From positions 72,862,317 through 72,926,316 of the forward strand of contig BRKX01000001.1 of the NCBI GenBank assembly GCA_026008535.1: 64,000 nucleotides of DNA, read 5' to 3'. Positions 23,187-35,221 of this stretch are shown here, piece by piece. The number at the start of each line of letters is the position of its first letter. Position 1 is the stretch's first letter. The notes below the pieces were generated by a model that did no database searches, was not told the origin of the DNA, and saw only the letters and a list, made by a program, of their open reading frames with translations. The position numbers and the translations under genes are program-made. The stretch is from Perilla frutescens. Taxonomy: Eukaryota > Streptophyta > Magnoliopsida > Lamiales > Lamiaceae.

Positions 23187-24314
23187 ATGTGTGTGGACTA
23201 TAGGTATCTTAACTCTCTTACAGTAAAACATGAATATCCTATACCAGTCATAGATGAGTTACTCGATGAGTTACATGGGGCTCAGTATTTTTCAAAAATT
23301 GATCTGAGATCAGGGTATTTCCAGATCTTGGTCAAGCCAGAGGATTGGTACCTAACTGCTTTTAGCACACACCATGGCCACTTTGAGTTTGTGGTCATGC
23401 CCTTTGGGTTAAGTAATTCCCTAGACACCTTTCAATCCCTCATGAACCAAACCTTCAAGGAATTTTTGAGGAAATTTGTTCTGGTATTTTTTGATGATAT
23501 CCTAGTCTACAGCAAGACTTGGGAAGACCATCTGAAACACCTAAGGGCAGTTCTACAGTTGTTGAGGGACTAAAAACTTTATGCCAAGAGGAGCAAGTGT
23601 AGTTTTGGCAGCACTAAGGTGGAATACCTAGGCCATATCATCACCAAGGAAGGGGTCTCTACAGACCCACACAAGGTGGACTGCATGGTTAAGTGGCCCC
23701 TGCCTAAAACCATCAAGCAGCTTAGAGGGTTTTTAGGCCTTACAGGGTACTACAGGAAGTTTATCAAGGGCTATGGCCAAATTAGCAAGCCCCTGACTGA
23801 TTTGTTGAGAAAGGATAATTTCCATTAGAACATTGAAGCAGAAAGGGCTTTTCAAAGGCTCAAGGTGGCTATGACTATTGCACCAGTCCTAGCCGTACCT
23901 GACTTCAGTAAACCCTTCCTACTAGAGACTGATGCCAGTGGATCAGGAATTGGGGTTGTACTCATGCAAGAAGGCAGGCCTATTGCCTACCTTAGCAAGA
24001 CACTCTGTCCAAGGAATCAATCCCTATCTATTTATGAGAAGGAGTTCCTAACTGTTTTAATGGCCATTCAAAAGTGGAGGGTTTACCTACAGGGTTACAA
24101 ATTCATTATCAAGACAGATCAGCAAGATCTAAAGTATCTTATGGATCAGAAAATCATGAATCCTTTGCAGCATAAATGGATCACTAAGCTATTAGGCTTC
24201 AACTATGAAATTCAATACAAGAGGGGTAATGAAAACAAGGTTGCAGATGCTTTATCTAGAAGGGGAAAAGATGAGGCTGAATGTGCAGCCATTACTACTG
24301 CAGTGCCTAATTAG
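23187..24314 (+). pseudogene. Gypsy reverse transcriptase and RNase H, interrupted
   Basis: Three in-order frames form this region: 23187-23573 (MCVDYRYLN, FSKIDLRSGYFQI, then VFFDDILVYSKTW with the xxDD active site), 23619-23828 (VEYLGHIITKEGV, LRGFLGLTGYYRKFI), and 23865-24314 (ETDASGSGIGVVLMQEG, LSIYEKEFLTVLMAIQKW, KTDQQDLKYL), the last being Gypsy RNase H. The frames are broken by TAA 23571-23573, TAG 23826-23828 and TAG 24312-24314. Downstream sequence continues the homology each time, so these are nonsense mutations. Confidence 0.9.
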
Positions 24315-24425
24315 GTTCTTAAGGTTACTCAAAGTTACAAGAAGGATGCATTCTTCTCCAAAATCCTGAATGCTAAACTCACTGATAAGGACTCCTATCC
24401 AAATTTCCAAGTTGCAGAGGGACTA

Positions 24426-25643
24426 GTGAGGTACAAGGATAGACTGGGAATAGGTGATTCACCTGAGCTAAAGACTAATATCCTTACAGCTCTACATGAT
24501 TCATCCTATGGGAGACATTTAGGCACTACTAGTACTTATATGAGGCTCAATGGAGCTTTCTACTGGCCTAACATGAAGGTAGAAGTGATCAAATGGGTAC
24601 AGGGCTGTGAGGTTTGTCAAAGGAATAAGACAGACCATGGGCTATACCTTGGCTTGCTACAGCCACTTCCTATTCCTCAGAGATCTTGGACTCACATCTC
24701 CATGGACTTCATAGAGGGTCTTCCCAAATCTCGAGGTAAAAATGTCATCTTGGTAGTGGTTGATAGATTTACCAAGTTTGGACATTTTATACCACTTTCC
24801 CACCCTTACTCAGCAGAGTTTGTGGTAAAGTTATTCCTAGACAGTGTCTACAAGTTACATGGGCAACCAGTAAGCATTGTTACTGATAGAGACCCAGTTT
24901 TCACTAGTTCTTTCTGGAAAGAACTCTTCAAACTGATGGGAATAAAAATAGATATGTCCTCTGCCTACCACCCTCAAACTGATGGACAGACAGAGAGGCT
25001 AAATCAATGTCTTGAGAACTATCTCAGGTGTATGGTGAGTGCAAACCCAAGGCAGTGGCTACAATGGCTTACCCTAGCTGAGTACTGGTATAATAATAAC
25101 TATCATACCAGCCTCAAGTGTACCCCATACCAAGCTTTGTATAGAGTTCCACCCCTTATGCTATCAGTTTCGTCCTACCTCGATTCTAGCAATCAGGATG
25201 TTACTGACTTCCTAGCAAGCAGACAACAGATGATTCAAGTTCTCAGAGACAATCTATAGCAGGCGCAAACTCGTATGAAATGGTTCGCCGATAGAAAGCG
25301 GCAAGATCGAAGCTTTGAGGTAGGGGACTTAGTCTACCTCAAGCTCCAACCTTTCAGACAGACCTTAGTGGCTCTAAAGAGGAATCTAAAACTATCATCT
25401 AAGTTCTACAGGCCCTATTCAATTTTGGAGAAGATAGGCAAGGTAGCCTACAAACTGGACCTCTCCCCAACATCTAAGATCTACCCAGTTTTTCATGTAT
25501 CATTGTTAAAGAAGTATATTGGGAAGAAGCACATACCTTTGGCGGATCTTCCTGCTACAGATGATGATGGGAACTTCTCCGTCACACCCTTGCAGGCTCT
25601 ATCCCATCGAAATCTTCAGATCCACGGCCACTCAATTCCATAG
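24426..25643 (+). pseudogene. Gypsy integrase and C-terminal region
   Basis: 24426-25259 holds the integrase zinc finger (H ... H, then CEVCQRNKTD) and core: MDFIEGLPKSRG, IVTDRDPVFTSSFW, and SSAYHPQTDGQTERLNQ with the glutamate in TER. A TAG at 25257-25259 interrupts it. 25275-25643 carries the C-terminal region (KWFADRKRQDRSFEVGDLVY, YRPYSILEKIGKVAYKL, YPVFHVSLLKKYIG). The sister copy at 45.4 kb reads leucine at the TAG position, confirming that the stop is a mutation. The FHVSLLK motif is general for plant Gypsy integrases; the lineage is not assigned. Confidence 0.9.
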
Positions 25644-25756
25644 ACCCGTGTCCTTTGGATGGACTCTGCGCCAGTTCTTTCGTCATGGAAAGACGACTCT
25701 ATACTCTGCCGTAGGTTTCCAACCTTCAATTCTCAGGGACGAGAATCGCCTTTTCT

Positions 25757-25762
25757 GGGGGG
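25757..25762 (+). promoter_or_regulatory. Polypurine tract of the Gypsy element
   Basis: A run of six G (ctGGGGGGtat) sits three bases before the 3' LTR. The deleted Gypsy copy at 44.4 kb has the equivalent ggggtat before its LTR, supporting a shared family. Confidence 0.75.
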
Positions 25763-25765
25763 TAT

Positions 25766-26280
25766 TGTTATGATTGAAGGTGAGGATTCAAGCAATATGG
25801 GAGGAAAGACAAGGTTTTTAGCTAAAGACTCGATCTTGGATAAACTAGGGTTAGTCGATCAAAAGAAGGGAAATGAAGGGCTGAAATGGGTCGGTCAAAG
25901 CGGGCGTGACCCAACTGTAGAAGCGGTTCCGGGTTCAGAGACTGGGCCTAGCGGAGAAGCAGTTCAAGTCAAATTGGGCCTCAGTGCTGTTCTGGCCCAA
26001 AACATTAGCTAAAGGAAACTTTATCAAATTAGATTTATGTTATTTTGTGCTTTAGTCTATGATAATGGCATTAGGGTTTCTTGTTGTAGGGGACCACTAT
26101 GAGTACTATATAAACTCATGATGTAGCTTAATTGAAAAGTAAGAAAAGTTTAATCCTAATCTCTTTCTCAACTTCTCTCATCCTTTTTTTCTATACATCT
26201 CTCGTCTCTCTTCTCCCATTTCAATATTACAACAAGTAAGGTTCATATTACAATCTATAATTGTAGTTGAGATCGCTACA
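25766..26280 (+). repeat. 3' LTR of the Gypsy element
   Basis: Begins TGTTATGATT and ends GATCGCTACA; the same length as the 5' LTR with about 20 differences by eye, most of them transitions. Followed directly by the CAATA duplication. Confidence 0.92.
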
Positions 26281-26285
26281 CAATA

Positions 26286-27740
26286 CAAATAAGCTAGTAA
26301 ATCGGGTATCACATGAACTATAATAAGGATTAACACTAGTACTAAGCTAGCTAACAGACTTCTATTATCCAGTCTATCTAATTTTGAGTTAAACTAATCC
26401 TAGGAAAATAATCAAAATTAAACTACTAAATTCAATTATCAAATCAAATGCAAATTAAACAAGACTAAAAATGTTAACTATCTAATAACGAAATTAATTA
26501 ATCCTAGGGAATGCAAACACATGAATTTATTCTATATTAATCTAATTCCATCAACTTCCAATTTAATCCAAATATCGGTGGAGTATCAGAATTCTAATCA
26601 CCTATTTCCGTCAGGTTTCAAGGTAAAAGTAGATTAACAATTTATCTCTTACTTTCATCTCTAGATTAATTATTTTAATTCACAATAGATCAACATATTT
26701 AAAACATCTTACAGATCACAAGTATGTGTATCAAATCATTCAATTTTATCCCACTAATTAATTATCTCAATCAGGACTCAAATTAATTAGTTAGCATACA
26801 ATGACTATAACCTTAATCATGCATGAGAAAGCTAAATTTGAATGTTTAAACCATATAATTGGAAGGAAAATTGATAAAGAATTAAATCAATACATAATTT
26901 CATAAATAATACAAACCATAGAATTAATTATAAAAACTACTCACACATAATAAAATCTAAAATAAAGAAAGATTAAAGATAATAAAAGACATAATTAAAA
27001 TTATAAAATATTAAAAGAATCATAGTGGACTTATGTAAAATAAAACTGCAATCTTCAAAGTTAGAGAGAAAACTTCCGTTCCGTAGCTGTAAAATCTAAA
27101 TCATGAAAAGAGTCTCCCAAATTCGTTCCAAACAATCCTATTTATACTAAGTACTAAAAATCTTGCCCAAAAGGCAGGCTCACGAGCTGAAAATATAAAA
27201 AATAATAATTCTCAGACAACTCGGTGATCGTCAGTTTTTGGCCTGAAAAAATCACACAACTGCCGATCCGTGGTTGAGTCGCCGGATTCCTCTGATCGCA
27301 CTCACTGACCGACGGTTGTCCGGCAACTCGATCACCGGAATTAGTTGTAAAATTGAAAGATCTGCTGATTGGGATGCCGGTTTTTCGGTGTGCTTTACTA
27401 TTTTGCTACGTTCTTGCTTGTTTCTTGTCCGATTGACCCGATTCAAGTTGAAGAATGACTCTAACTCGAGCATCTATCTTTCTAGCTTATTTTCCAACTA
27501 AATAGAATTTCTAAATATATTCCTTTTATAGCTCAAACTTCAACAAAAAGAGCAAAACATGACATTGCATAAGAAAATGTGAAACTATGACCAAACACCA
27601 ACTCATACATGCATTAACCGTTCAAGTAAACACATAAATGCATACAAAAATCATATTTATCACCATTATTTTCTTACCAGTAAAAATATATGCAAATATA
27701 CAGTGTAATTGTAGACAATAGTGAGCACGAGTATCGTATC
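26286..27740 (-). repeat. Large non-coding repeat, copy 1 (type uncertain)
   Basis: No gene. Together with 27741-29240 it forms two diverged head-to-tail copies of the same kind of sequence. Shared landmarks are cattcaattttatcccacta with attaattag (26740 and 28170 areas), tcttcaatctt/aatcttcaaag, and a GC-richer part with ttctTgtccgattgaCccgattcaa (27420) against ttctcgttcgattgagccgattcaa (28869). The word gagcacgagtatcgtatcc (about 27721) is typical of non-autonomous plant retroelement leaders; calling these large non-autonomous LTR elements is inference. The Gypsy element sits at the edge of this copy. Confidence 0.5.
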
Positions 27741-29240
27741 CACATGGATTGTAATGGCAAAAAAATAACAATGTAAGTACTAAAACATAAACACCTCATT
27801 AATCTCTAGATACATAGATAATTGAATAGAGAACATATAAATAAATACTTCAAAAGTAAAAACGTAATTAACTTAAATAAAATAATTAATGAAAATAATG
27901 AATTCTAGAAGATAGTTCATACAGTGGCTTTTAGGAGTGATTAATCGACTACTTAACCTTTAATTTATCAATGGTGGAAAATTACTTAACTGTTATTATA
28001 CTATTCTCAAGAACATATGTCATAACATATAAATAACAAACATGTATTTTACTAGGTGCGCTCTTCACACACGTCATTACTCACAATCAAGCACATTGGA
28101 CTATAATTCTTATGCAACACCTTTTCACTTAATTAGTTCTTCCAAGCGTCGTCACATAAATTGATTATCCTATTTTATCCCACTAAATTAATTAGTCACG
28201 GGTAAGAATTTTCCAATTAATTAACTTGCATACATATGCAGCTGCAGTTAGCATACATATGAGAAATCCAAACTAGAAAACCAAATACCCAATGATAATT
28301 AACCAGATGATATATCTCAGTAATCAAACCATGAAATCTAATGTACTTACAAACCTAAGAATCCAACAAAACAATTACCTAAACATAATTAAACAAAAGA
28401 ATAAAATATGAACATGTTAAATAAAACAATATATGTTCAACATAATCAAGAACCCAGAGTCTTCAATCTTGTGCCTCCATAAATTGTATTCCGCCTCTTC
28501 ACATATTATTTCAAAGTCTCCGTTGTACCTCCATAAATTGTATTCATCTCTTCACATATTATTTCACACGGTACTGAACTGAACTGTCCTATTCTAAATT
28601 GCATGTTTTTTTATAATAAGTAGAGAAGATATCTATAGTGTTGGAGGGAACCCTATGGTTAAAACAAGCCCAAAGTTGAGAAAAGCCTTAAAAATCCCGA
28701 ACTGGACCCGTTAGGGTCAACAGGAGGGTTGAGTGATTTTAGTCAACCCCCATGTCAGCCCGACCATGTGCAAAAAAGGCCTTCTGGGTCTACTGGATGG
28801 TCGGGTTGACCCTTGGGCGAACCCAATGCGCGCGGACTTCACTAAAATGACTCGTTCTCACTTCTTTCTCGTTCGATTGAGCCGATTCAACTCGCACAAC
28901 GCTCTTAACTCGATTCTTGTTCTTTCTAAGTTCTTCAACCACCCATTTGGATCATTTTGTATTGTTTCCATCAATTTTCATGGGCTTTTCTCTTTAAATA
29001 CAATCCAAGAACTAATTAGTCCCTCCTTTAGCTCTCCAAGCACATACTTGATCATTTTGCATCAAATAATCATCAAATTCATCACTATTACTGCAAAACT
29101 CGCAAATACATCAAACACCCCAACTGATAACATAATAAGCACAAAATCTATGAAAATCACACAACTTATCAACTTAATTATCATCAATTCATATCCAAAA
29201 ATTGTGTAAAATACACAGTTGTCAATTGGCACTAGCACCA
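27741..29240 (-). repeat. Large non-coding repeat, copy 2 (type uncertain)
   Basis: Diverged copy of 26286-27740 (see there). The open frame 28733-29209 spans the GC-richer segment but starts on a non-ATG codon, has no recognisable domain and resembles a transcribed LTR segment, so I do not call it a gene. Near 28510-28560 the words ttgtattc, tcttcacatattatttca are duplicated in tandem. Confidence 0.5.
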
Positions 29241-30897
29241 AATTAAAATACAACAAAATAACATATATTTAAAAAAAATAAGAATTAGTACTAAAATACA
29301 ATAACGTAAGTTATAAGATCGTAGTAAATAAGCACCGTTCCTAGTACCTAGTTGAACCAAATCCTATATATATATATAGCTGAGCCACATTAGTAAATAA
29401 GCACCATTCCTAGTACCTATTTGAACCAAATCACACACACATAGGGTCGTAGTAAAATACAATAAAGCAAGCTAATGCTAATTTATCTTAACAAATAAAT
29501 GGATGTGTTCATAATTTAGAACAACTTCAATGTGAAAAAAAAAATAACAAATTCAGAATTATGAAATGTAAAAATGGCATAATATATTATATCATCCTTC
29601 TCCCAAATTTCAGAACCGTACACTATTAAATTAAGAATCTTATATGTGAAAAAAAAAGCATTACGAAATCACAATTTAAGCCTTCTAAAACGTAAAAGTA
29701 GTATATATAAATTTCTCATGACAAATGGATATTGAATCCCTTTTTCATGGATAAGGGTTTTCCCTCCTTGTAAAGAGACTAAATCCCCTTCTCCTCTTAA
29801 GGCTATATGTCTTCACTCTCATAAAATAGGCATTAGTCCAAAATCCCAACAATAACTTCTTCTTCTGTTACGTTTCGTGTTTCTTTATGATAAATTAATG
29901 GACATCCTTTATTTGACGATTGCTAGAAGATGATTCGGTAGCACTATATAAAGTTTAGAGTTCTTAATACGACCAAGCAAGTACGTACATGAATTAATGT
30001 CGTAAAGTTATGTATTAATTAATAGGGATGAAAATGACTAAGATTTGATCATTGGTGCAAAGAATCATATAAAACTAACTAAAGTGATCATCAATTTGAA
30101 ATGTAGTCATGATGTTCAATTTGTCTAGGTATTTAAGGTAGCTATTCAAATATTTTTTATTGTCATTATACTGTGAAGAACAATAAAGTTTTAATTTGAG
30201 TTAAATTTTTTTATTTCAAGTTGATCTGGGCGTTGTCTAGGATTGAAAACTATCTCAGTGAATTCAACCAATTTAATTTAATGTAAATCATAATGTTAAG
30301 AAATTTAACCTTGAGTCAAATTAATCCAGAACTTCTATACCAAATGTAATTTTTCTTAGTATTTTTAATTGTTGTATAAACAAGAAATATATGCTTCGTA
30401 CACACTGATTTTGGTTCCTCCTTTAGAAAAAAGAGAGAGGGGTTGTGGATCGAACCTCAATCACTACTCATACATTGGTCATATGTGGATGAGTTACTAT
30501 ACAGACAATTTTCTATGTGTAAATATATTTTTTGGATGGCGTGAGACAAATGTTAGATGTTGAGATAATAATATAATATACCCCATCATTTTAAAATATA
30601 CGTTATTTTAGAGTTTTTAGTTTATGTTAAAATGTTTGTAATTTCCTCCAAACAAATAACTGTTTGTACTTTAACAACTTTCACTCTTTTTTATAATTTT
30701 AACCCTACATTTATTAATTACGAAAAGACAGAAAACTGCATTTAGGGAAAATATATATCTTAATATGATTTCACACGAGGTGAAGATAGAAGGATATATA
30801 TTAGTCAAAATACTTACATCTTAATTCTAACTAAATTTCTAAAACAAGGTATATTTTAAAATAGATAGAATATATATAATTTAATCTATACGTACAT

Positions 30898-30899
<2 letters not shown>
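29241..30899. other. Gene-free stretch
   Basis: AT-rich, no supportable gene. A phrase of about 42 bp, agtaaataagcacc.ttcctagtacctaKttgaacc, occurs twice at about 29324 and 29389, the first followed by (TA)n and the second by (CA)n, so the tandem unit carries a microsatellite at its end. The (TA)n tract at 30900-30941 ends the stretch. Confidence 0.6.
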
Positions 30900-30941
<42 letters not shown>

Positions 30942-30944
<3 letters not shown>

Positions 30945-31756
30945 CTGGTATTCGGTGGTGCATCAGTGCCTGAAATAGTGCTATTTCAGACAGAGCGTGG
31001 GGCCACGCGCGCCCACGCGCCAGTCTCTCTCTTTTTTTTTTCTGGCCGATTTTTTCTCTTTTTTTTTTGCATTTTTCTGGCAGATTTTGTATGTTTTTTT
31101 TTTTGTCTTTTTTTATCAATTTTATTGTTCCAAAAAAATATATACCCTAAAAAAATATTAGTAAACCCTAAAATTAAAATAAATTGATTTAATTTGTTTG
31201 AAATGGGTATTAAATAGAATTAATAAACCCTAAAAAACACAAAATAAATCCCTAAAAACACCCCCAAAAAACCCTAAAAAACACAAAATAAACCCCCTAA
31301 AAACACCTCCCAAAAAATTCTAAAAAACACAAAATAAACCCCTAAAAATACCTCCAAAAAATTCTAAAAAACACAAAATATACCCTAAAAAAAAACCCCC
31401 TAAAAAGCCATGAACCCTAAAAACAAACCCCTAAAAAACATGAACCCTTTAAAAAACCATGAACCCTAAAATACTCTAAACTACTAAGCTCTAAACATTA
31501 ATTCGAATGGGAAAAATCACAATTTGAACTAAATAAACAAGTATAAAATAACTAGCAGACCCCTTACTTTTTAATGGTACAGATGATATTTTTCGAATTT
31601 TTGGTGATACTTTTTAGTGAGACTGTTGATACTAATTTAACCGTTTTTTTCTACTTTTTTACGGGTTGACCCGCGTTAACCGGGTCAAAACGCGGATTTG
31701 ACCCGACCCGTCTGAAATAATGTTATTTGCATCCGCGGTAGGGAAGTCTTTGCGTG
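30942..31756. mobile_element. (TA)n-bounded element, copy E, with ccctaaa-rich core
   Basis: Lies between (TA)n at 30900-30941 and a short TA run at 31757-31764. Reading inward from each end gives related sequences (CCTGAAATAGTGCTATTTCAGACAG against ATGCAAATAACATTATTTCAGACGG), i.e. imperfect inverted ends. The core (about 31190-31480) is a degenerate tandem array of aaccctaaaaaacacaaaataaaccc-type units. One flank holds long poly-T runs and the other a GC-rich gacccgacccg patch. No coding capacity. It ends about 285 bp before the start codon of P450 gene 1. Confidence 0.6.
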
Positions 31757-31907
31757 TATATATATTAATTGTATTAGTTATAGTGTGAATGAATTAATAC
31801 ATATAATAATATGATGAGTTAGTGGGGTCCGGGTGTGTTGGTGGTGAAACTGTGTTAGTGTTTGTATTCTTAATTAAACTAATTAGATGGGATGTATGCA
31901 TTGTGCC

Positions 31908-31917
31908 ACTATATATA
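31908..31917 (+). promoter_or_regulatory. TATA box of P450 gene 1
   Basis: actatatata lies 125-134 bp before the start codon and is followed by tcatgcactaac, giving a predicted transcription start near 31945 and a leader of about 100 nt. Prediction from consensus and spacing only. Confidence 0.6.
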
Positions 31918-32041
31918 CCTCATGCACTAACAAAGGTGAAAAATAAGAGCACTACACAAATCAAATTTTTTACTGAAATAAAAAGTTTTGTCTCCTCCCA
32001 CATTTACCTTCTTCATTCATTAAATTCTAACATTAAAAAAA

Positions 32042-34255
32042 ATGGATGAAATTCAAATCCAATATTCCATCATATTTCCAGCTCTTGCATCTCTAATCTT
32101 GCTATGGTGCATGACCCGGCGGAATGAAAAACGAAATGAAATAAAAAATCCACCACCATCCCCACCAAAGCTGCCCATGATCGGAAACCTCCACCAGCTC
32201 GGATCATTCCCTCACCGGAATCTCCATCTCCTGGCCAAGAAGCACGGCCCCCTCATGCTCCTCCGCCTCGGCCGCCTCCCCGTCCTCGTCGCCTCCACGG
32301 CCGCCGCGGCCCGCGAGATCATGAAAACCCACGACCTCACCTTCTCAAACCGGCCCCTTTACAAGGTTCACAAGAAAGCCATCTACGACGGCAAGGACGT
32401 GGCGTTCGGCCCCTACGGCGAGTTCTGGCGGCGGATGAGGAGCGTATTTGTTCACAACCTGCTCAGCAACAGGAGGGTCCAATCCTACCGCTGCATCAGG
32501 GAAGAAGAAACGTCCCTTCTCGTGAAGAAAATCGAGGAATCCTCTTCTTCTCCCGTGAATCTGAGCGAGCTCTTCTCGAACTTCAGCTACGACGTCGTCT
32601 GCCGATCGGCTTTTGGCGGGAAATACAGCGAGTCGGAGAATGGGAGGAAGTTCCTGGCGCTGGTGGCGGAGCTGTCGGAGGCGATGGGGGCCCTCCCCGT
32701 CGGAGAGTTCGTGCCGTGGCTGAGCTGGATCGATCGTGTTAGCGGTTTCGACGCGAAAGTTGATAGGGTTGCGAGAGGGTTGGATGATTTGCTGGAGGGT
32801 GTGATCGAGGAGAGATTGGAGAATCTCAAGGTGGAATCTTTTAAGGAGAATTTTCTTGATATTTTGCTCGAGATTTATTTGGATGAGAGTAGTGAAGTCG
32901 CCATTGAAAAAGATAGTATCAAAGGATTGCTTCTGGTAAGCTTTAGTTTGGTTATTTACAATCCATGCACGATCATTAATCAATTGCATGCATGCTTACA
33001 CATCTCATGATTCTATTGCTATATATGACCGACATACATTTGATTCGATTCGTCGGATTGAATGAAATTGTATTCTTTGTTTTCGAACAGTGTTTCATCT
33101 TCTATTCCGACTCACTACCGAGAAATTGATGACACACATGCGTTTTGTAATAACGGTTGACTATACTTAGGGGTGGAACTACGGGGAGCCAAGGGGTGCC
33201 TTGTCCCGATGAAAAAATTCTGGTTCCGCCCTTGTCTATACTTTAGTACTAAAATATTTGGTATTGCTAATACTATTATTCAAAAGTTTTATAAATTACA
33301 TATTGGTATTAATGTTTGCATCAACTATCAAATCTAGCACAAGAATAAATTTCTGCCATCTCAAATCTGCCCTAGGTTACCGCAATTAAGGAGGTTGATA
33401 CATATGACCCTACTCGATTTGTTATATTATGCAAATTTTGGGTATTAATATGTGATTTTTTGAAATATTGGTACAAAATTAAGTATTGGTGACAAAATAG
33501 GTCGGGTACGAGAGTGTAATTAACCTTTTTAAATTACACATATTTAATATTCTATTTAATAAACTCTTTTTTCATATTCTTACACACGAGTCCTCTTTCA
33601 TAGCTCAATTCGATTAACCTAACACCTATTTTGCAAACTTTATATATAGAACGTGTTCGCAGCAGGGACTGATACAACGTCTGTAGTTCTCGAATGGGCG
33701 ATGGCAGAACTACTACGACACCCGAAAGTGATGGAGAAGCTGCAAAGCGAAGTTCGAGGAATCGTGCAACACAAACACGACATAACAGACGATGACATAG
33801 AAAGAATGCATTACTTGAAAGCTGTGATCAAAGAAACTTTTCGTTTCCACCCACCAATACCACTGCAGGTGCGAATGGCACGAGGAGACGTGAATATAAT
33901 GGGATACGACGTCGCAGAAGGAACAGTAGTGATGACTAATGCTTGGGCCATCGGAAGAGACCCTGTGTCGTGGGACGAACCAGAAAAGTTTGAGCCGGAG
34001 AGGTTTTTGAACTCTTCAATCGATGTTAAGGGCCAGGATTTCGAGTTGATCCCGTTCGGGGCTGGAAGAAGGGGCTGCCCGGGGATCAGCTTCGCCATGT
34101 TGAAGATTGAGCTGTTGTTAGCAAATCTTGTGCAGAAATTTGACTGGAAATTGCCTGATGGAGCTGAGGGAAAAGACTTGGATATGAGTGAGAGCCTTGG
34201 GGTTACAGTTCATAGAGTTACTCCTCTTCTAGCAGTTGCCATTCAGGCTACATAA
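32042..34255 (+). CDS. Cytochrome P450, CYP71 family (gene 1)
   Basis: Heme-thiolate monooxygenase of the endoplasmic reticulum. Two exons, 32042-32935 and 33650-34255, joined in phase 0 at a CTG/gtaagc donor and a tatatag/AAC acceptor (intron 714 bp), give 499 residues, normal for the family. Visible: hydrophobic N-terminal anchor (IIFPALASLILLWC), proline hinge PPSPPKLPMIGN, I-helix AGTDTTS (304-309), ExxR as ETFR (360-363), PERF (414-417) and heme motif FGAGRRGCPG with Cys441. The phrases NLHQLGSFPHRNL, THDLTFSNRP and WIDRVSGFDAKVDRVA fit CYP71A-like enzymes. The substrate cannot be read from sequence; relatives act on terpenoids, aldoximes and other specialised metabolites. Exons are GC-rich against AT-rich surroundings. 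No lesion seen; likely functional. Confidence 0.93.
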
Positions 34256-34761
34256 TTGTTGAATTAGTGTGTGTGTATATATATATATATATACCAATAA
34301 TTTGATGAATAATGAAGTATAATAGTTTTGGATACAACGCATTTACTAATAATTTTTTGTAGAGGGTACTCTTTTTCCTATTGAGAAGTTCTCATGTACG
34401 GTTTACTCTCATATTAGGTTTTGATGAGGCCCGGTCCTTTGAGTTTTTGTCTTCGCGCAATCTCCTGTGGACTTTATGATTATATGTTCTAGGTTTTGTA
34501 CTCTTTTTATTCTTTTTTCTTTCTTTGGATTTATTTGTTTTATTGCAATTTATTCAGTCCGAGTTAGTTTCTTTAGTTTGAAAAGATCGAATTTTTTTTT
34601 ATGGTGTTGTTAGAGTCCAAATGCTTGTGTTTGGTGATTGTGTTTATCGAGTTTAGAACCGGCCCTGATCGTATATGTCCATGATAGATATTTAGGAAAA
34701 TATTATATTTCATATAATTAATACAAAACTCTTCATTAAAAACAAAGAATGTGAAAGTAAA
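34256..34761. other. 3' flank of P450 gene 1
   Basis: Includes (TA)n at about 34274-34292 and a 3' UTR-like segment (caataatttgatgaat ... ctctttttcctatt ... ggttttgatgaggccc) that recurs behind gene 2 at 43.4 and 43.6 kb, so the tandem duplication unit included the 3' flank. No separate gene. Confidence 0.7.
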
Positions 34762-34763
34762 TA

Positions 34764-35034
34764 CTCCTTCCGTTCCGATTATATAGTCCATTTTACTATT
34801 TTGAAGTGTGCCAATTATATAGTGTCATTATTATAAATATCATTAATTTTCATAGTAATGTAGAAATAAACCCTTGTTGAATCTTGGAAAATAAAAAAAT
34901 AACAACTTAATGTTGAAAGTCATAAATATTTAATGAGGGTATTATTGAAAATTTAGCTTTAATATCTTGTTTTCATAAATATTTTTAATCTACGTGCAAG
35001 GAGAAATGAGACTATATAATTGGGACGGAGGGAG
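34764..35034. mobile_element. Stowaway MITE, TA duplication
   Basis: CTCCTTCCGTTCCGATTATA at the left and, reverse-complemented, CTCCCTCCGTCCCAATTATA at the right, flanked by TA on both sides; 271 bp. This is the classic Stowaway (Tc1/mariner-type) signature. A second copy in the opposite orientation is at 38217-38490. Confidence 0.92.
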
Positions 35035-35221
35035 TAATAATCTTATATTCTTCTTTAATCTTTAGACTAAAATTAGTTATGATGAATTATTGAGAAAATT
35101 AAAATTAAGTGCATTATTTATGTGTATTCTTTAATCAATTTATGTTTATATAAATGAAGTGTATTATTGATTAATGTTTCTTTATGCATGTATATATTTT
35201 CTTACTAAATTTTTTAGTTTA

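Larger units (their letters stand above)
21201..26280 (+). mobile_element. Full-length but decayed Ty3/Gypsy retrotransposon
   Basis: A 5,080-bp element on the plus strand: 515-bp LTRs at 21201-21715 and 25766-26280, perfect 5-bp duplication CAATA (21196-21200; 26281-26285), Met-tRNA primer site, and a polypurine tract. The order protease, reverse transcriptase, RNase H, integrase is that of Ty3/Gypsy. By eye the LTRs differ at about 20 positions (about 96% identical), so it is older than the Copia element at 5.7 kb. The gag core is missing and pol carries stops and frameshifts, so it cannot act on its own. Confidence 0.95.

Noticed and set aside
21783..25259. Five of six pol/gag nonsense codons in the Gypsy element are TAG, suggesting methylation-driven CAG-to-TAG change at CHG sites.
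   Set aside because: At 25257 the related Gypsy copy reads leucine, so that stop is not a C-to-T change of CAG; the sample is too small to keep the idea.
28733..29209. 158-codon plus-strand frame.
   Set aside because: Starts on a non-ATG codon, spans the GC-richer part of a non-coding repeat and is not conserved in the sister copy at 27.3 kb.
31190..31480. Interstitial telomere array.
   Set aside because: The ccctaaa heptamers are not in uninterrupted tandem; they are part of 35-40-bp degenerate units in a TA-bounded element.
32345..32989. Long minus-strand open frame (214 codons) opposite P450 gene 1, with a similar one (40878-41618) opposite gene 2.
   Set aside because: Both mirror GC-rich P450 exons; the antisense frame stays open because of codon bias, and the translation has no recognisable domain.
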